NCBI RefSeq assembly: GCF_039541815.1
Contig: NZ_BAABGY010000007.1
Coordinates: 682,001-746,000, forward strand
DNA: 64,000 bases
From: Flavisolibacter amylovorans
Lineage (GTDB): Bacteria; Bacteroidota; Bacteroidia; Chitinophagales; Chitinophagaceae
Reading direction: 5' to 3'
Both the position numbers and the translations under genes were made by a program. Below, piece after piece: positions 16,067 to 24,868 of this stretch. The notes under the pieces are model-generated. The model was not told the origin of the DNA and ran no database searches. It saw only the letters and a program-made list of their open reading frames with translations. Position 1 is the first letter of the stretch. The number at the start of each line of letters is the position of its first letter.

Positions 16067-16768
16067 TTATTTTTTTTCGGTGCTGTACACACCCAGCTGG
16101 GCGAGGAACTTGTCGGCCTCGGCGCCGCGGGTGCTGCGGGGATATTTGTTTTTCAGCTCGCGGAACAGGTCAGACGCTTCTTTGGGGTTGTTGGCCACGC
16201 GCTGCGCATAGTAAGCGGCCAGGAAGAGGTACTCCGAAGCGTTCACCTCGTCCTGCTCAAAATGGTGGGCGGCCTTCTTGTAAGCGCTGAGGGCATCGCC
16301 GGCCTTGTTCTGCTCGGCATAGGCATCGCCCAGCAGCTTGTAGGCGCGGGCCTGAACCTGGGCGGCGTCGGTCTCGAACTCGCCGAGGTGCTTTGCTGCC
16401 TTGGCGGCGTCGCCCTGCTGCAGGTAGATGCTGCCGGCATAGAAGTGGGCGAGGTTGCCGGCCTTGGTGCCGCCGTACTGGCTGATCACCTTCAGGAAGC
16501 CGGGAGCCTGGCCGTCGCCGTTGAGGGCGAGGTTGAGCGAGTCGGCGCGGTAGTAGTTCTCGGCGCGGAACATGGCTTCGGAAGCCTTTACTTCGTTGGG
16601 CTCTTTCACGAGCTTCTTGTAGCCCAGGTAGCCACCACCCAGCAGGATGACGCCGAGACCCAGCATCATGATCAGGCGGTTGTTGCGTGTCCAGAAATCT
16701 TTGGCACGGTCCACCACGATCTCGTGGTCTTCACGGGGGGCGGGGGTCACTACTTTCGTTTCAGCCAT
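16067..16768 (-). CDS. Membrane-anchored tetratricopeptide repeat protein (YfgM-like)
   Basis: 233 residues from MAETKVVTPAPREDHEIVVD; the frame is open 15 codons further up. One membrane helix (LIMMLGLGVILLGGGYLGYK) at about 32-51 leaves a periplasmic TPR domain: AHFYAGSIYLQQGDAAKAAK, YKLLGDAYAEQNKAGDALSA, YYAQRVANNPKEASDLFREL. This topology matches YfgM-type ancillary proteins that work near the Sec translocon, but the assignment is by fold only. It lies 45 nt downstream of pdhA and just before ribH. Confidence 0.8.
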   Translation of the reverse strand: MAETKVVTPAPREDHEIVVDRAKDFWTRNNRLIMMLGLGVILLGGGYLGYKKLVKEPNEVKASEAMFRAENYYRADSLNLALNGDGQAPGFLKVISQYGGTKAGNLAHFYAGSIYLQQGDAAKAAKHLGEFETDAAQVQARAYKLLGDAYAEQNKAGDALSAYKKAAHHFEQDEVNASEYLFLAAYYAQRVANNPKEASDLFRELKNKYPRSTRGAEADKFLAQLGVYSTEKK

Positions 16769-16812
16769 TGTTCGGAGTTTTGAGGAGTTGTCAGTTTTAG
16801 TGTTGGGGTACA

Positions 16813-17808
16813 TCAGTCAACGATGAAGGGGTAATTCTGGTCTACATACACGTCTTTCAGCACTTCGTCGTCGTTGGGCCAGGGCGATTCCTCGGCAAAC
16901 TTGACGCTTTCGGTTACCGCTTCCTCGACGCGCTTGTCGATGGCCGCGATCTCCTCGTCGGTAGCGAGGCCGTTTTCCCGGATGGTGGCCAGGAGGGCGG
17001 TGATGGGGTCCTTGCCTTTGTATTCTTCCACTTCTTCCTTCGTGCGGTATTTCTGCGGGTCGGAGATGGAGTGGCCTTTGTAGCGGTAGGTCTTGATCTC
17101 GAGCAAGGTCGGGCCGTCGCCTTCACGGGCGCGCTTCACGGCGCGGCTCACGCCTTCGTGCACCGCCTCGGCGCTCATGCCGTCGATGACGTCGCTCGGC
17201 ATCTCGTAGGCGTCGGCAAGCTTGTAGATGTCGACGATGTTGGACGTACGCTGTACCGAGGTACCCATCGCGTAGTTGTTGTTCTCGCAGATGAAGATCA
17301 CGGGGAGCTTCCAGGTCATGGCCAGGTTGAAGGTCTCGTGGAGCATGCCCTGGCGTGCGGCGCCGTCGCCGAAGTAAGCGAGGCACACGTTATCGGTGCC
17401 CTTGTATTTCTCGGCGAAGGCGAGGCCCGCGCCGGTACCGATCTGGGCACCCACGATGCCGTGGCCGCCGTAGAAGTGGTGTTCCTTGCTGAAGAAGTGC
17501 ATCGATCCGCCTTTGCCCTTGGCGCAGCCGGTGGCCTTGCCATAGAGTTCGGCCATGCAGGAGTTGACGGAGATGCCCTTGGCAATGGCGAGCCCGTGGT
17601 CGCGGTAGGCGGTGATGAACGGGTCTTCGGGACGCGTGGCGGTCATGCAGCCGGCGGCGATCGCTTCCTGCCCTACGTAGGCGTGGAAAAAGCCCCGGAT
17701 CTTGCCTTCCATCTTGTATTTCTCTTCGGCCATGAGCTCGAACTGGCGAATCAGCTGCATGAGCTCATACCAGTACAGATACGTTTCTTTCGTGTATTTA
17801 GTCGACAC
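16813..17808 (-). CDS. pdhA: Pyruvate dehydrogenase E1 component, alpha subunit
   Basis: 331 residues if it starts at GTG 17808 (VSTKYTKETYLYWYELMQLI); a TTG 7 codons upstream is the only alternative and would overlap the -7 box. E1 decarboxylates pyruvate using thiamine diphosphate. The TPP motif runs from YFGDGAARQGMLHETFNLA to ENNNYAMGT. KGKGGSMHFFSKEHHFYGGH and YRYKGHSISDP (phosphorylation-loop-like region) are conserved. The beta subunit and E2 are not adjacent. First gene of a leftward set with the TPR, ribH and lutA genes. Confidence 0.93.
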   Translation of the reverse strand: MSTKYTKETYLYWYELMQLIRQFELMAEEKYKMEGKIRGFFHAYVGQEAIAAGCMTATRPEDPFITAYRDHGLAIAKGISVNSCMAELYGKATGCAKGKGGSMHFFSKEHHFYGGHGIVGAQIGTGAGLAFAEKYKGTDNVCLAYFGDGAARQGMLHETFNLAMTWKLPVIFICENNNYAMGTSVQRTSNIVDIYKLADAYEMPSDVIDGMSAEAVHEGVSRAVKRAREGDGPTLLEIKTYRYKGHSISDPQKYRTKEEVEEYKGKDPITALLATIRENGLATDEEIAAIDKRVEEAVTESVKFAEESPWPNDDEVLKDVYVDQNYPFIVD

Positions 17809-18177
17809 GGGTCCAAATTTGAGCGGCAAAAATAAGGGTTTCTGTCGGGAGTTGGATGGGACGCCCGGTGGAATTTAAAGGCTGAAAAAGAGGGATTTAA
17901 AGGGAAACAAGGTTTTTTAACCGCGACGAAAAGCAGCGGCTATGGTTTTCGCTAAGGGGAGACGAATGGATGGCGGATGGTAGCCCGGAGTGCTCAACCC
18001 GTTTGAAAAACCTACTTTTCCCGACCAATGACCGGTCGTTCGCAGTGCCGTTTGTGATGGTGACGACTTCCAAAAATATCCCCGACGCAGCCGCAAGGGA
18101 TTTGAACAGCAGCGTCCATGCTGACCTCAGGATCAGAGAAATAGGGTGACGCTCTTTTTGGCAAACACGTCCGCCTG
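17809..18177. other. Gene-free intergenic stretch
   Basis: A minus-strand TATTTTTG (17828-17835) matches TAnnTTTG and lies about 19 nt from the preferred pdhA GTG. No hairpin, repeat or coding frame stands out in the remaining 340 nt. Confidence 0.4.
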
Positions 18178-18549
18178 CTACCGGTTAGGAGCTTGGCCGC
18201 TGCCGGATGCGAGCGTGCTCAGTTGAACGATTAACCGGGGCTGGTCTCCGCGCAGCACGAAGGCCGGCTTCACCCCGGTTTTGCGGATGTCGTTGCCTCT
18301 CATGGCAAAAGCTTCCTGCCGGTAGTCGGCGATGTAGAGCTCGGTTCCGGCCGGATAGGTGTACGACTTTTCCGCCTTCGGCTCGAGGTTGCTGACCCGG
18401 GTTTCGCCGGTCCCGTCGGGCTTGTAGACGATCAGGGCCAGGTGGTACACGTGGTTATAGTCGTTGCTGAACCGGACCGTGATCTCTTTTTGTGCTGCGG
18501 TCGCCCCGTGCAGCAGGGCGAGTACACAGAGGAACAGGAATTGTTTCAT
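18178..18549 (-). CDS. Secreted protein of unknown function
   Basis: 123 residues with signal peptide MKQFLFLCVLALLHGATAAQ. The rest is a small beta-rich domain: EITVRFSNDYNHVYHLALIV, YKPDGTGETRVSNLEPKAEK and PAGTELYIADYRQEAFAMRG, ending in a Gly/Gln tail. No family recognised. It is divergent from recF, 136 nt away. Confidence 0.6.
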   Translation of the reverse strand: MKQFLFLCVLALLHGATAAQKEITVRFSNDYNHVYHLALIVYKPDGTGETRVSNLEPKAEKSYTYPAGTELYIADYRQEAFAMRGNDIRKTGVKPAFVLRGDQPRLIVQLSTLASGSGQAPNR

Positions 18550-18685
18550 CGCAGCGGAACAAGCAGCATCAGCGGAAAGTTGCGTCCACGCGGAACAAGT
18601 GCATGTTTACGAAAAACTACACTTAGCGAATACCTTGTTTTCTTCTTTTCTTAGCGGTGAAAATACTTCGTTAACTTCCCCTTCC

Positions 18686-19774
18686 TTGTCGCTTTCGATC
18701 ACCGCCATATCGCTCCTCCAGTTCAAGAACTACTTCCACCAGGAATACCGGTTCACCGAGCGCATCGTGGGCATCTGCGGGCGCAACGGCCGCGGCAAGA
18801 CCAACCTGCTCGACGCGATCCACTACCTCTGCTTCACCAAAAGCTATTTCACCCGCATCGACCAGCTGGTGCCGCAGCACGGCCACCAGGGCTTCCGGCT
18901 CGAAGGCCACTTCAAGCTGCAGGGCAAAGACGAAAAAGCGGTGTGCGTGCTCCGGGAAACGGGACGCAAGGAGTTCACCGTGAACGAGCAGGCCTATTCC
19001 CGCTTTTCGCAGCACATCGGCCGCTATCCCTGCGTGGTGATCGCCCCCGACGACGTGCAGCTCATCATCGGCGGCTCCGAAGAGCGCCGCAAGTTTATCG
19101 ACACCCTCCTCTCCCAGCTCGACCCTGCCTACCTGCAGAGCCTCATCAGCTACAACAAGATCCTCCAGCAGCGCAACTCGTTCCTGAAGAACTACCACGA
19201 CGGACTCGGGAGCCGCGACCTTTCGGTGCTCGACATCCTCGACGAGCAGTTGCTTACGGAAGGCAATAAGATCTTCGCCCGTCGCGAGCGTTTCCTACTC
19301 GGATTCCTGGCCGAGGTAAAACACCTGTACAACGACATCGCGCAGAGCTACGAGCCGCTGCAGCTTATTTACGAAAGCCAGCTGCTGGTGAACGACTTTG
19401 CCGGCCTCCTGCGGTACAACCGGCAGAAAGACCTCGTGTTGCAGCGCACATCCGGCGGCATTCACCGCGACGACCTCGTTTTCCAGATGGGAAATCAGCC
19501 GTTCAAGAGCATCGCCTCGCAGGGACAGCGCAAGAGCCTGCTCTTTGCCCTGAAGCTGGCCGAGGTTGCGGTGCTACGGAATGAGAAGCGCCTGGCTCCC
19601 CTCCTGCTGCTCGACGACGTCTTCGAAAAGCTGGACGAGGAGCGCATCGGCAACCTCCTCAAGCGCGTGGCCACCGACGAGGACGCGCAGATCTTTATCA
19701 CCGATACGAACTGCGCGCGGCTCACGAAGCAGCTGGAGGCGCTGGGGCGGCCGTTCCAGATCATTGAACTATAG
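18686..19774 (+). CDS. recF: DNA replication and repair protein RecF
   Basis: 362 residues if started at TTG 18686 (MSLSITAISLLQFKNYFHQE), matching the usual RecF length and N-terminus. The longer open frame from 18464 overlaps the opposite gene and is unlikely. Walker A is GRNGRGKT at 32-39. The signature region SIASQGQRKSLLFALKLAE and Walker B LAPLLLLDDVFEKLDEER follow. RecF loads RecA at gaps with RecO and RecR. The DciA-type gene follows, a common pair in Bacteroidota. Confidence 0.93.
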   Translation: MSLSITAISLLQFKNYFHQEYRFTERIVGICGRNGRGKTNLLDAIHYLCFTKSYFTRIDQLVPQHGHQGFRLEGHFKLQGKDEKAVCVLRETGRKEFTVNEQAYSRFSQHIGRYPCVVIAPDDVQLIIGGSEERRKFIDTLLSQLDPAYLQSLISYNKILQQRNSFLKNYHDGLGSRDLSVLDILDEQLLTEGNKIFARRERFLLGFLAEVKHLYNDIAQSYEPLQLIYESQLLVNDFAGLLRYNRQKDLVLQRTSGGIHRDDLVFQMGNQPFKSIASQGQRKSLLFALKLAEVAVLRNEKRLAPLLLLDDVFEKLDEERIGNLLKRVATDEDAQIFITDTNCARLTKQLEALGRPFQIIEL

Positions 19775-19775
19775 G

Positions 19776-19869
19776 GAGGTTCTTAGGGTTTTTAGGGTTC
19801 TGAAGGTTTTGCAGGATTGGCGCAGGGGACAAGTGGAACCTTAAGAACCGTCAGAACCTCAAGAACCTG
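19776..19869. repeat. Micro-repeat family C, imperfect inverted repeat
   Basis: Plus-strand units GGTTCTTAGGGTTTTTAGGG on the left face AGAACCGTCAGAACC and TCAAGAACC on the right across about 40 nt. It fills the recF-dciA gap. Confidence 0.6.
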
Positions 19870-19877
19870 TACTTTTG
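19870..19877 (+). promoter_or_regulatory. -7 box TACTTTTG directly before dciA
   Basis: An exact TAnnTTTG match ending 4 nt before the ATG at 19882. A start site 5-7 nt downstream would make the mRNA leaderless. Confidence 0.5.
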
Positions 19878-19881
19878 AATC

Positions 19882-20163
19882 ATGGCCCAATACTCCCTCG
19901 GTGACGCAATTCAACAGTTTTTGCAAGGCAGCCGCATCAAAGGCGACATCCAGGCCATGCAGATCACCGATATCTGGGAGAACCTCATGGGCAAAACGAT
20001 CTCCAAATACACGGAGCGCATTGCCATCATCAACGGTACCCTGTTCATTACTACGAACGTAGCCCCGCTCAAGCAGGAATTGAACTTCCAGAAGGAAAAA
20101 ATAAAGCTTCGTGTGAACGAAGCTTTGGGAGAAAAAGTGGTGCAACAAGTCGTGATCCAGTAG
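19882..20163 (+). CDS. dciA: DciA-like protein (DUF721)
   Basis: 93 residues, a single DUF721 domain: MAQYSLGDAIQQFLQGSRIK, then the conserved Trp in ITDIWENLMGKTISKYTERI, and LKQELNFQKEKIKLRVNEAL. DciA is the ancestral loader of the replicative helicase DnaB in many bacteria, and short DUF721 proteins beside recF are typical in Bacteroidota. The helicase-loading role in this phylum is inferred. Confidence 0.85.
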   Translation: MAQYSLGDAIQQFLQGSRIKGDIQAMQITDIWENLMGKTISKYTERIAIINGTLFITTNVAPLKQELNFQKEKIKLRVNEALGEKVVQQVVIQ

Positions 20164-20165
20164 GA

Positions 20166-20603
20166 TCAGTAGTTCCAGGAAAAGGTCTTGACCTGCTCTT
20201 CCTCGAAGAATTCCTGGCGCTTCGAAAGCGCAGCCTTCATGAGGTCGTGCGAAGAAACCACTCCCTTGAAATTAAAGCGATCATATACCGCCACATGGCG
20301 CACGTTGTAGCGCTCCATCAGCTGCATGCAATACTCGAGCGTGTCGTTGTTGGTGGCAACCGGCAGGTAGGTGCTCATGAAATCCTTGACACAGGCAGTT
20401 TCCAGCTCACCGGAGCGGTACAGGAGCTTTTCCGTGATGTCGTGCTCGGTAAGCACGCCCATGAAGCGCTCGTCGTCGAGTACGATCAGGTAATCTACAT
20501 TCTCGCAATGCATCTGGTGCAGGGCCTCGGTGACCTTGCGCCGTGAAGTAGTCGTGTTAAACTGGGGATACTTGTGACGAAGCACGTCTGCTACTCTTTC
20601 CAT
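20166..20603 (-). CDS. Tandem CBS domain protein
   Basis: 145 residues made of two CBS motifs: VTEALHQMHCENVDYLIVLD...GVLTEHDITEKLL at about 24-62, and DTLEYCMQLMERYNVRHVAV...KGVVSSHDLMKAAL at about 88-128. Such stand-alone pairs (Bateman module) bind adenine nucleotides and act as sensors. The partner is unknown. It converges on dciA, with 2 nt between stop codons. Confidence 0.88.
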   Translation of the reverse strand: MERVADVLRHKYPQFNTTTSRRKVTEALHQMHCENVDYLIVLDDERFMGVLTEHDITEKLLYRSGELETACVKDFMSTYLPVATNNDTLEYCMQLMERYNVRHVAVYDRFNFKGVVSSHDLMKAALSKRQEFFEEEQVKTFSWNY

Positions 20604-20734
20604 GGTTAAGGGTTTTATGGGTCAGGGCTCCGGGGTGGATGGAGGGTACTGTATGGTCAGGGGTAAAATTAAATCCTTTTACCATACGAAAGATGCTTTG
20701 TGTACCAAAGACACGCCAAAATACCACTCTAACC

Positions 20735-21775
20735 TCAACTAAGACGCACGCGCGGATCCACCACGCCGTACAGGATGTCGGCCAGCAGGTTCACGAAGAT
20801 GAAGAACGTGGCGGAGAGCAGCACCGACCCCATCACTACCGGGAAGTCGAGCTTCTCCAATGCATCCACCGTGAGCTTGCCGATGCCCTGCCACCCGAAG
20901 ATGTACTCGATGAAAAAGGCACCCGCGAGCAGCTCGGCAAACCAGCCGGTAATGGCCGTGATGACCGGGTTGAGCGCATTGCGCAACGCATGCCGCCACA
21001 GTACCGTTCGCTGGCCAAGACCCTTTGCATAAGCAGTGCGGATATAATCCTGCTGGAGCACGTCGAGGAGCGCGCTGCGGGTGAGCTGCGTGATGATGGC
21101 CAGGGGGCGGATGCCGAGGGTGATAGCGGGCAGAATGAGGTTCTGGAGCGTCAACCGGCGCTGCCCCTGCATGTCGATGGCAAACCAGGAGCCGGTGAGC
21201 GAAAGCCCGGTCCAGCCGGTGAGCAGGAAGCCGAATACGTAGGCGATGATGATCCCCATGAAAAAGGACGGCGCCGAAATCCCGAGAATGCTCGTGACGA
21301 TGGCCGAAGTGTCGAGCCAGGAACCCTTGCGTACTGCCGCCAGCATGCCCAGCGGAATGCCCAGCAGCACGGCCAGCAGCATGGCCGCCGTAGCCAGCAT
21401 CAGGGTGCCGGGAAGCGCCTGCGCGAGCATCTCGCCCACGGGCCGCTTCGTCTGGTACGAACGGCGCAGGTAGGGCGCCTTCAGTACCCAGTTGCCCCCG
21501 ACGCGCCAGCCCGGGATGGCCCGCTCCTGCTGCTCGGCTTCGGAATACCGGCTGATGGGGGACAGGTCATTGAGGTAGTGCGCGAACTGGGCCGTCTTGG
21601 ACCGGTCGAGGTAGAGCTCCTTGCGGATGGCCGCCTCGGTGGCCTTATTGCCGGTCTGCCCCATCACGAGCTGCGCGGGATCGCCGAAGCCCTGGAAGAG
21701 CGCAAACACCAGCACCACCACGCCCAGCAGGACGAAGAAGCCATACACGATCTTTTTGAGCAGGTAGCGCAGCAC
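20735..21775 (-). CDS. ABC transporter permease, peptide/nickel (DppB/OppB) type
   Basis: 346 residues. It has an N-terminal membrane helix (KKIVYGFFVLLGVVVLVFAL), a long periplasmic insert at about 30-115 and then five further helices. The EAA loop is AYAKGLGQRTVLWRHALRNA, which contacts the ATPase. The C-terminal end VNLLADILYGVVDPRVRLS is typical of DppB/OppB. The second permease, binding protein and ATPases are not next to it. The substrate cannot be told; peptides are most likely. Confidence 0.9.
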   Translation of the reverse strand: MLRYLLKKIVYGFFVLLGVVVLVFALFQGFGDPAQLVMGQTGNKATEAAIRKELYLDRSKTAQFAHYLNDLSPISRYSEAEQQERAIPGWRVGGNWVLKAPYLRRSYQTKRPVGEMLAQALPGTLMLATAAMLLAVLLGIPLGMLAAVRKGSWLDTSAIVTSILGISAPSFFMGIIIAYVFGFLLTGWTGLSLTGSWFAIDMQGQRRLTLQNLILPAITLGIRPLAIITQLTRSALLDVLQQDYIRTAYAKGLGQRTVLWRHALRNALNPVITAITGWFAELLAGAFFIEYIFGWQGIGKLTVDALEKLDFPVVMGSVLLSATFFIFVNLLADILYGVVDPRVRLS

Positions 21776-21790
21776 CGAAGCAAGGTAGGG

Positions 21791-21829
21791 AATTAATGTG
21801 CTAATGGGGTAATGTGCTGATGTGCCAAT
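21791..21829. repeat. Micro-repeat family B (8-bp unit like AATGTGCT)
   Basis: TTAATGTGCTAATGGGG and TAATGTGCTGATGTGCC, upstream of the permease gene. Inverted relatives occur at 34648 and 47143. Confidence 0.6.
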
Positions 21830-21837
21830 AAAAAGGT

Positions 21838-21950
21838 TCAGAAAAGTTCAGGTGGGTTTAGGAAGGTTCAAAGTGGTTTCGAGGGTTGCGGCTCTAACAC
21901 AACTTCTCAAAACTTCCCAAAACCCTTCAAAACCTTTCAAAACCCTTTTC
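21838..21950. repeat. Micro-repeat family C, long imperfect inverted repeat
   Basis: Left arm units GGTTTAGGAAGGTTCAAAG, right arm units CTTCCCAAAACCCTTCAAAA (10-bp period). The right arm ends at the DoxX stop codon, one nt away. Confidence 0.65.
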
Positions 21951-21951
21951 G

Positions 21952-23112
21952 CTAAAGCCGTTTGATAATGCGATCGGCGCGGTGGTAGGCGACCTTCTCG
22001 GTCACGGTTCCTTTCTCGAGCAGGTATACGGTGGGGTTGACACGGGCGGCGCTGCGCACGGGCGTGATGTCGCAGCTCACCACCATCACGTCGGGCAGAC
22101 CCGCGGCGGAAAGCTGGATCTTTCCCTCGCTGGCGAGGTGGGACACGACGAAGAAGGGAACGTTCTGCTTGCGGGCCTTTTCGTACAGCGCCTTGATATC
22201 GGGCAGCCAGCTGTTGAGGTCCCTGAAGTGCAGGGCGAATACGAGCACGGCCTTCGGCTCATACAGAACCGGCATCGTATAGTCGTTGCCGTCGAGACCC
22301 ATCAGCGAGAAGCCCTTGATCGGCGGCTCCGCATTGCCTTTGCGCACCTGCTTTGTGCTCATGCGCACGTACTTATACGTAGCCCAGTCGTCGGGCAGCT
22401 TTGCCGCATCGAACTCGTACTCCTTCCCTCCTTTCGCATACACCATCACGGTGGCAAAGGAGTCGGTGACGGCGCCCGCCGGGATCTTCATCTGCGCCTC
22501 GATGTTGTTGCCTTTCTTGAAGGGCAGGCAATCCGCGATCGGGAGGTTGCGGAGCATGAGCTGCTGGAAGCCGAAGGCGAACACTACGGATACGGCCAGC
22601 ACAAAAAGACGCCCCTGACGCGTCAGCAGGGGCTGCAGGTAGCGCTGGAAAATGATCAGGAAGATGATGAGCAGCAGCAAGGCCACGTCCTTGAAGAAGG
22701 AAGCCAGCGGCGGTATGGGCAGGCAGTCGCCGAAGCAGCCGCAGTTCTTGAACTTGCCCGAGAGGAAGGCATAGGCCGTCAGGAACGTGAAGAACACGAT
22801 GAGTGCCAGCAGCCCGTAGAGCACGCCGCGGCGCCACCAGCCAAGCAACAGCGCCACGCCGGCAATGATTTCGAGTGCGTTCATCAATACCGATAGCCCG
22901 AGCGAATGCGCGGTGAGGAAATGAAACAAGGACATGAGCGCCGTACGCGCGAAGAACGTGGACGTTTCAAGCGATGCGATCCAGACTTCGAAGAACTCCT
23001 GCATTTTGTAGCTGAGGCCGTGCGGGTCGTTGGCCTTTACCAGTCCCGAGACGATGAAGAGTACGCCCACCAGGATGCGGACCGTGTTGACAGCGATTCT
23101 CATAGCATTCAT
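21952..23112 (-). CDS. DoxX/MauE-like membrane protein (BT_3928-type) with thioredoxin-like C-terminus
   Basis: 386 residues. The N-terminal half has four or more membrane helices of the DoxX/MauE kind (VRILVGVLFIVSGLVKANDP, LEIIAGVALLLGWWRRGVLY). A Cys cluster KNCGCFGDCLP follows at about 122-131. The C-terminal half resembles a periplasmic thioredoxin fold (LVFALHFRDLNSWLPDIKAL, PFFVVSHLASEGKI, NPTVYLLEKGTV) but lacks a CxxC. Its ATG overlaps the DUF1599 stop, so both are co-translated. DoxX-DUF1599-folP order is conserved in Bacteroidota. Confidence 0.85.
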   Translation of the reverse strand: MNAMRIAVNTVRILVGVLFIVSGLVKANDPHGLSYKMQEFFEVWIASLETSTFFARTALMSLFHFLTAHSLGLSVLMNALEIIAGVALLLGWWRRGVLYGLLALIVFFTFLTAYAFLSGKFKNCGCFGDCLPIPPLASFFKDVALLLLIIFLIIFQRYLQPLLTRQGRLFVLAVSVVFAFGFQQLMLRNLPIADCLPFKKGNNIEAQMKIPAGAVTDSFATVMVYAKGGKEYEFDAAKLPDDWATYKYVRMSTKQVRKGNAEPPIKGFSLMGLDGNDYTMPVLYEPKAVLVFALHFRDLNSWLPDIKALYEKARKQNVPFFVVSHLASEGKIQLSAAGLPDVMVVSCDITPVRSAARVNPTVYLLEKGTVTEKVAYHRADRIIKRL

Positions 23113-23678
23113 TTGTGCGTGCCTTCGTCCATCAGGATGAGGGCGAAGAGCGCGTAGTTCAGGATATCGTAGTAGTTGGCGTCGATGCCTTCGCTCACGA
23201 GCGTTTGCCCCTTGTTGGCCAGGATCTGCCGGATGCGGGCCAGCTTCATCAGGATGAGGTCGGTAAAGCTTTCCTGCGACATGCTGCGCCAGGCCTCGCC
23301 GTAGTCGTGGTTCTTGTTCTGCATGAGTGCCTTCGCTTGCGCTGCCGCTTTTTCATAGAAGGTCAACGTACGGTCTACAGACAGCTCCTCGGCGCCATCG
23401 TCGGGCAGTTGCAGCTGAATGAGGCCGATGATGGCATAGTTGGCGATGCCGACAAATTCGGAGCGGATGTCGTCACCGATCCGCTGGGCGCCTTTCTCCT
23501 GGATGGTGCGGATCCGCTGGGCCTTGATGAAGATCTGGTCGACGATGGAGATGGGCCGAAGCACGCGCCACGCGGTGCCGTAGTCTTTCGTCTTTTTGGC
23601 AAACAGGTCGTGGCAGTGTGCAAGGGCGGCATCATATTGCCCGGAGGTCCGGTCCGCAGCGCGCTCGGGTACATTCAT
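23109..23678 (-). CDS. DUF1599 domain protein (tandem duplication)
   Basis: 189 residues containing two copies of a short helical module: AKKTKDYGTAWRVLRPISIV at about 28 and MQNKNHDYGEAWRSMSQESF at about 130. Each copy is followed by D-Q/L-I-x-x-K-x-x-R-I-R (DQIFIKAQRIRTI, DLILMKLARIRQI). The family has been linked to nucleotide modification by sequence analysis, but no function is proven. It is divergent from folP and co-transcribed with the DoxX gene. Confidence 0.88.
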   Translation of the reverse strand: MNVPERAADRTSGQYDAALAHCHDLFAKKTKDYGTAWRVLRPISIVDQIFIKAQRIRTIQEKGAQRIGDDIRSEFVGIANYAIIGLIQLQLPDDGAEELSVDRTLTFYEKAAAQAKALMQNKNHDYGEAWRSMSQESFTDLILMKLARIRQILANKGQTLVSEGIDANYYDILNYALFALILMDEGTHK

Positions 23679-23787
23679 TCGGTGGCGATTTGCTACTTTA
23701 GCTTCAAAAGTAGGGAACGTGAGCCGTGGGCCGTCAGCCGTGAGCGGTTTTCTTTGCGCACGACGTTTCTTTCATCTTGCTCCAGCC

Positions 23788-24624
23788 ATGACGATCCCAT
23801 ATACGCTCAACTGCCGCGGCCGACTGCTGCCACTCGAAAAGCCCGCCGTGATGGGCATCCTCAACGCCACACCCGATTCCTTCTTCGCCGGTAGCCGGGT
23901 GCAGCAGGAAGCCGAGCTCCTGGGCCGCGCGGAAGAAATGTTGCTGCAGGGCGCCACCTTCCTGGATATCGGCGGGCAAAGCACGCGGCCGGGCTCGGAG
24001 CGCGTGTCGGAGGAGGAAGAGCTCGCGCGGGTGCTGCCGGCAGTCATCGCCGTGTGTCGCAACTTCCCGCTCGCGCTCGTGTCCATCGATACGTTCTATG
24101 CCCGCGTGGCCCGGGAGGCCGTGGCCGCCGGCGCCGTGCTGGTCAACGACATCAGTGCCGGCGCCCTCGATCCCGGCATGCTGCAGGCCGTCGCTGAACT
24201 CCGCGTTCCCTATGTGCTGATGCACATGCAGGGCGACCCGAAGACCATGCAGGGCGCGCCCCAATACACCGACGTGGTGACCGAGGTCTTCGATGCGCTG
24301 AACCGCAAGCTTTCGGAATTACGCCACCTTGGTATCGCCGACGTGATCGTGGATCCCGGCTTCGGGTTCGGCAAAACGATCGCCCACAATTTCCAGCTGC
24401 TCCAGCGCCTCGACTTTTTCCAAGAGCTCGGCTGCCCGGTTATGGTCGGCATCTCGCGGAAAGGAACGATCTATAAGACGCTTGGGATAACGCCGGAGGA
24501 AGCGCTCAACGGGAGCACAGTGCTGCACACCCTCGCGCTCGCGCGTGGCGCGAACGTCCTTCGTGTACATGATGTCAGAGAAGCGATGGAAGCCGTGAAG
24601 TTGGTGCGGGAAGTAATGGGGTGA
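23788..24624 (+). CDS. folP: Dihydropteroate synthase
   Basis: 278 residues from ATG 23788 (MTIPYTLNCRGRLLPLEKPA). The frame is open upstream but overlaps the divergent gene. It joins p-aminobenzoate to the pterin pyrophosphate in folate synthesis and is the sulfonamide target. Signatures are VMGILNATPDSFFAGSR, FLDIGGQSTRPGSERV, SIDTFYARVAREAV, VNDISAG, VIVDPGFGFGKT and VGISRKGTIYKTL (SRK motif). Family C repeats and a perfect palindromic terminator follow. Confidence 0.95.
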   Translation: MTIPYTLNCRGRLLPLEKPAVMGILNATPDSFFAGSRVQQEAELLGRAEEMLLQGATFLDIGGQSTRPGSERVSEEEELARVLPAVIAVCRNFPLALVSIDTFYARVAREAVAAGAVLVNDISAGALDPGMLQAVAELRVPYVLMHMQGDPKTMQGAPQYTDVVTEVFDALNRKLSELRHLGIADVIVDPGFGFGKTIAHNFQLLQRLDFFQELGCPVMVGISRKGTIYKTLGITPEEALNGSTVLHTLALARGANVLRVHDVREAMEAVKLVREVMG

Positions 24625-24627
24625 TAC

Positions 24628-24712
24628 AAAGGTTTAGAAGGGTTCAGGAGGGTTTAGAAGGGTTTAGAAGGGTTTGGTTCCGGCTCCAACCTTCGTAAAC
24701 CCTTGTGAACCT
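24628..24712. repeat. Micro-repeat family C
   Basis: GGTTTAGAAGGGTTCAGGAG and further GGTTTAGAAG units face AAACCCTTGTGAACC at the right end, as another imperfect inverted repeat, starting 4 nt after the folP stop. Confidence 0.65.
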
Positions 24713-24785
24713 CTCTGGATCTTGCACCCCCCGATGCGTCCATTCCATCGATAATTGATTGGCGCCCGGCGTTCCGGCATCGACC

Positions 24786-24819
24786 GCAAAAAGCCCCTCG
24801 GATCCGAGGGGCTTTTTGC
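24786..24819. terminator. Perfect palindromic bidirectional terminator
   Basis: A 34-nt perfect palindrome centred on GGATCC, GCAAAAAGCCCCTCGG and its complement, between convergent folP and the FKBP gene. Confidence 0.9.
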
Positions 24820-24829
24820 CGTGGGAACG

Positions 24830-24866
24830 GATTGCCGATTCCCGATTGCCGATTGCCGATTCCCGA
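24830..24866. repeat. Heptad repeat family H (GATTGCC/GATTCCC)
   Basis: Five tandem 7-bp units alternating GATTGCC and GATTCCC, ending 2 nt before the FKBP stop codon. Confidence 0.8.
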
Positions 24867-24868
24867 AC

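Noticed and set aside
18464..18685. N-terminal extension of RecF
   Set aside because: It overlaps the divergent secreted-protein gene antisense and lacks RecF similarity; the family N-terminus begins at the TTG at 18686.
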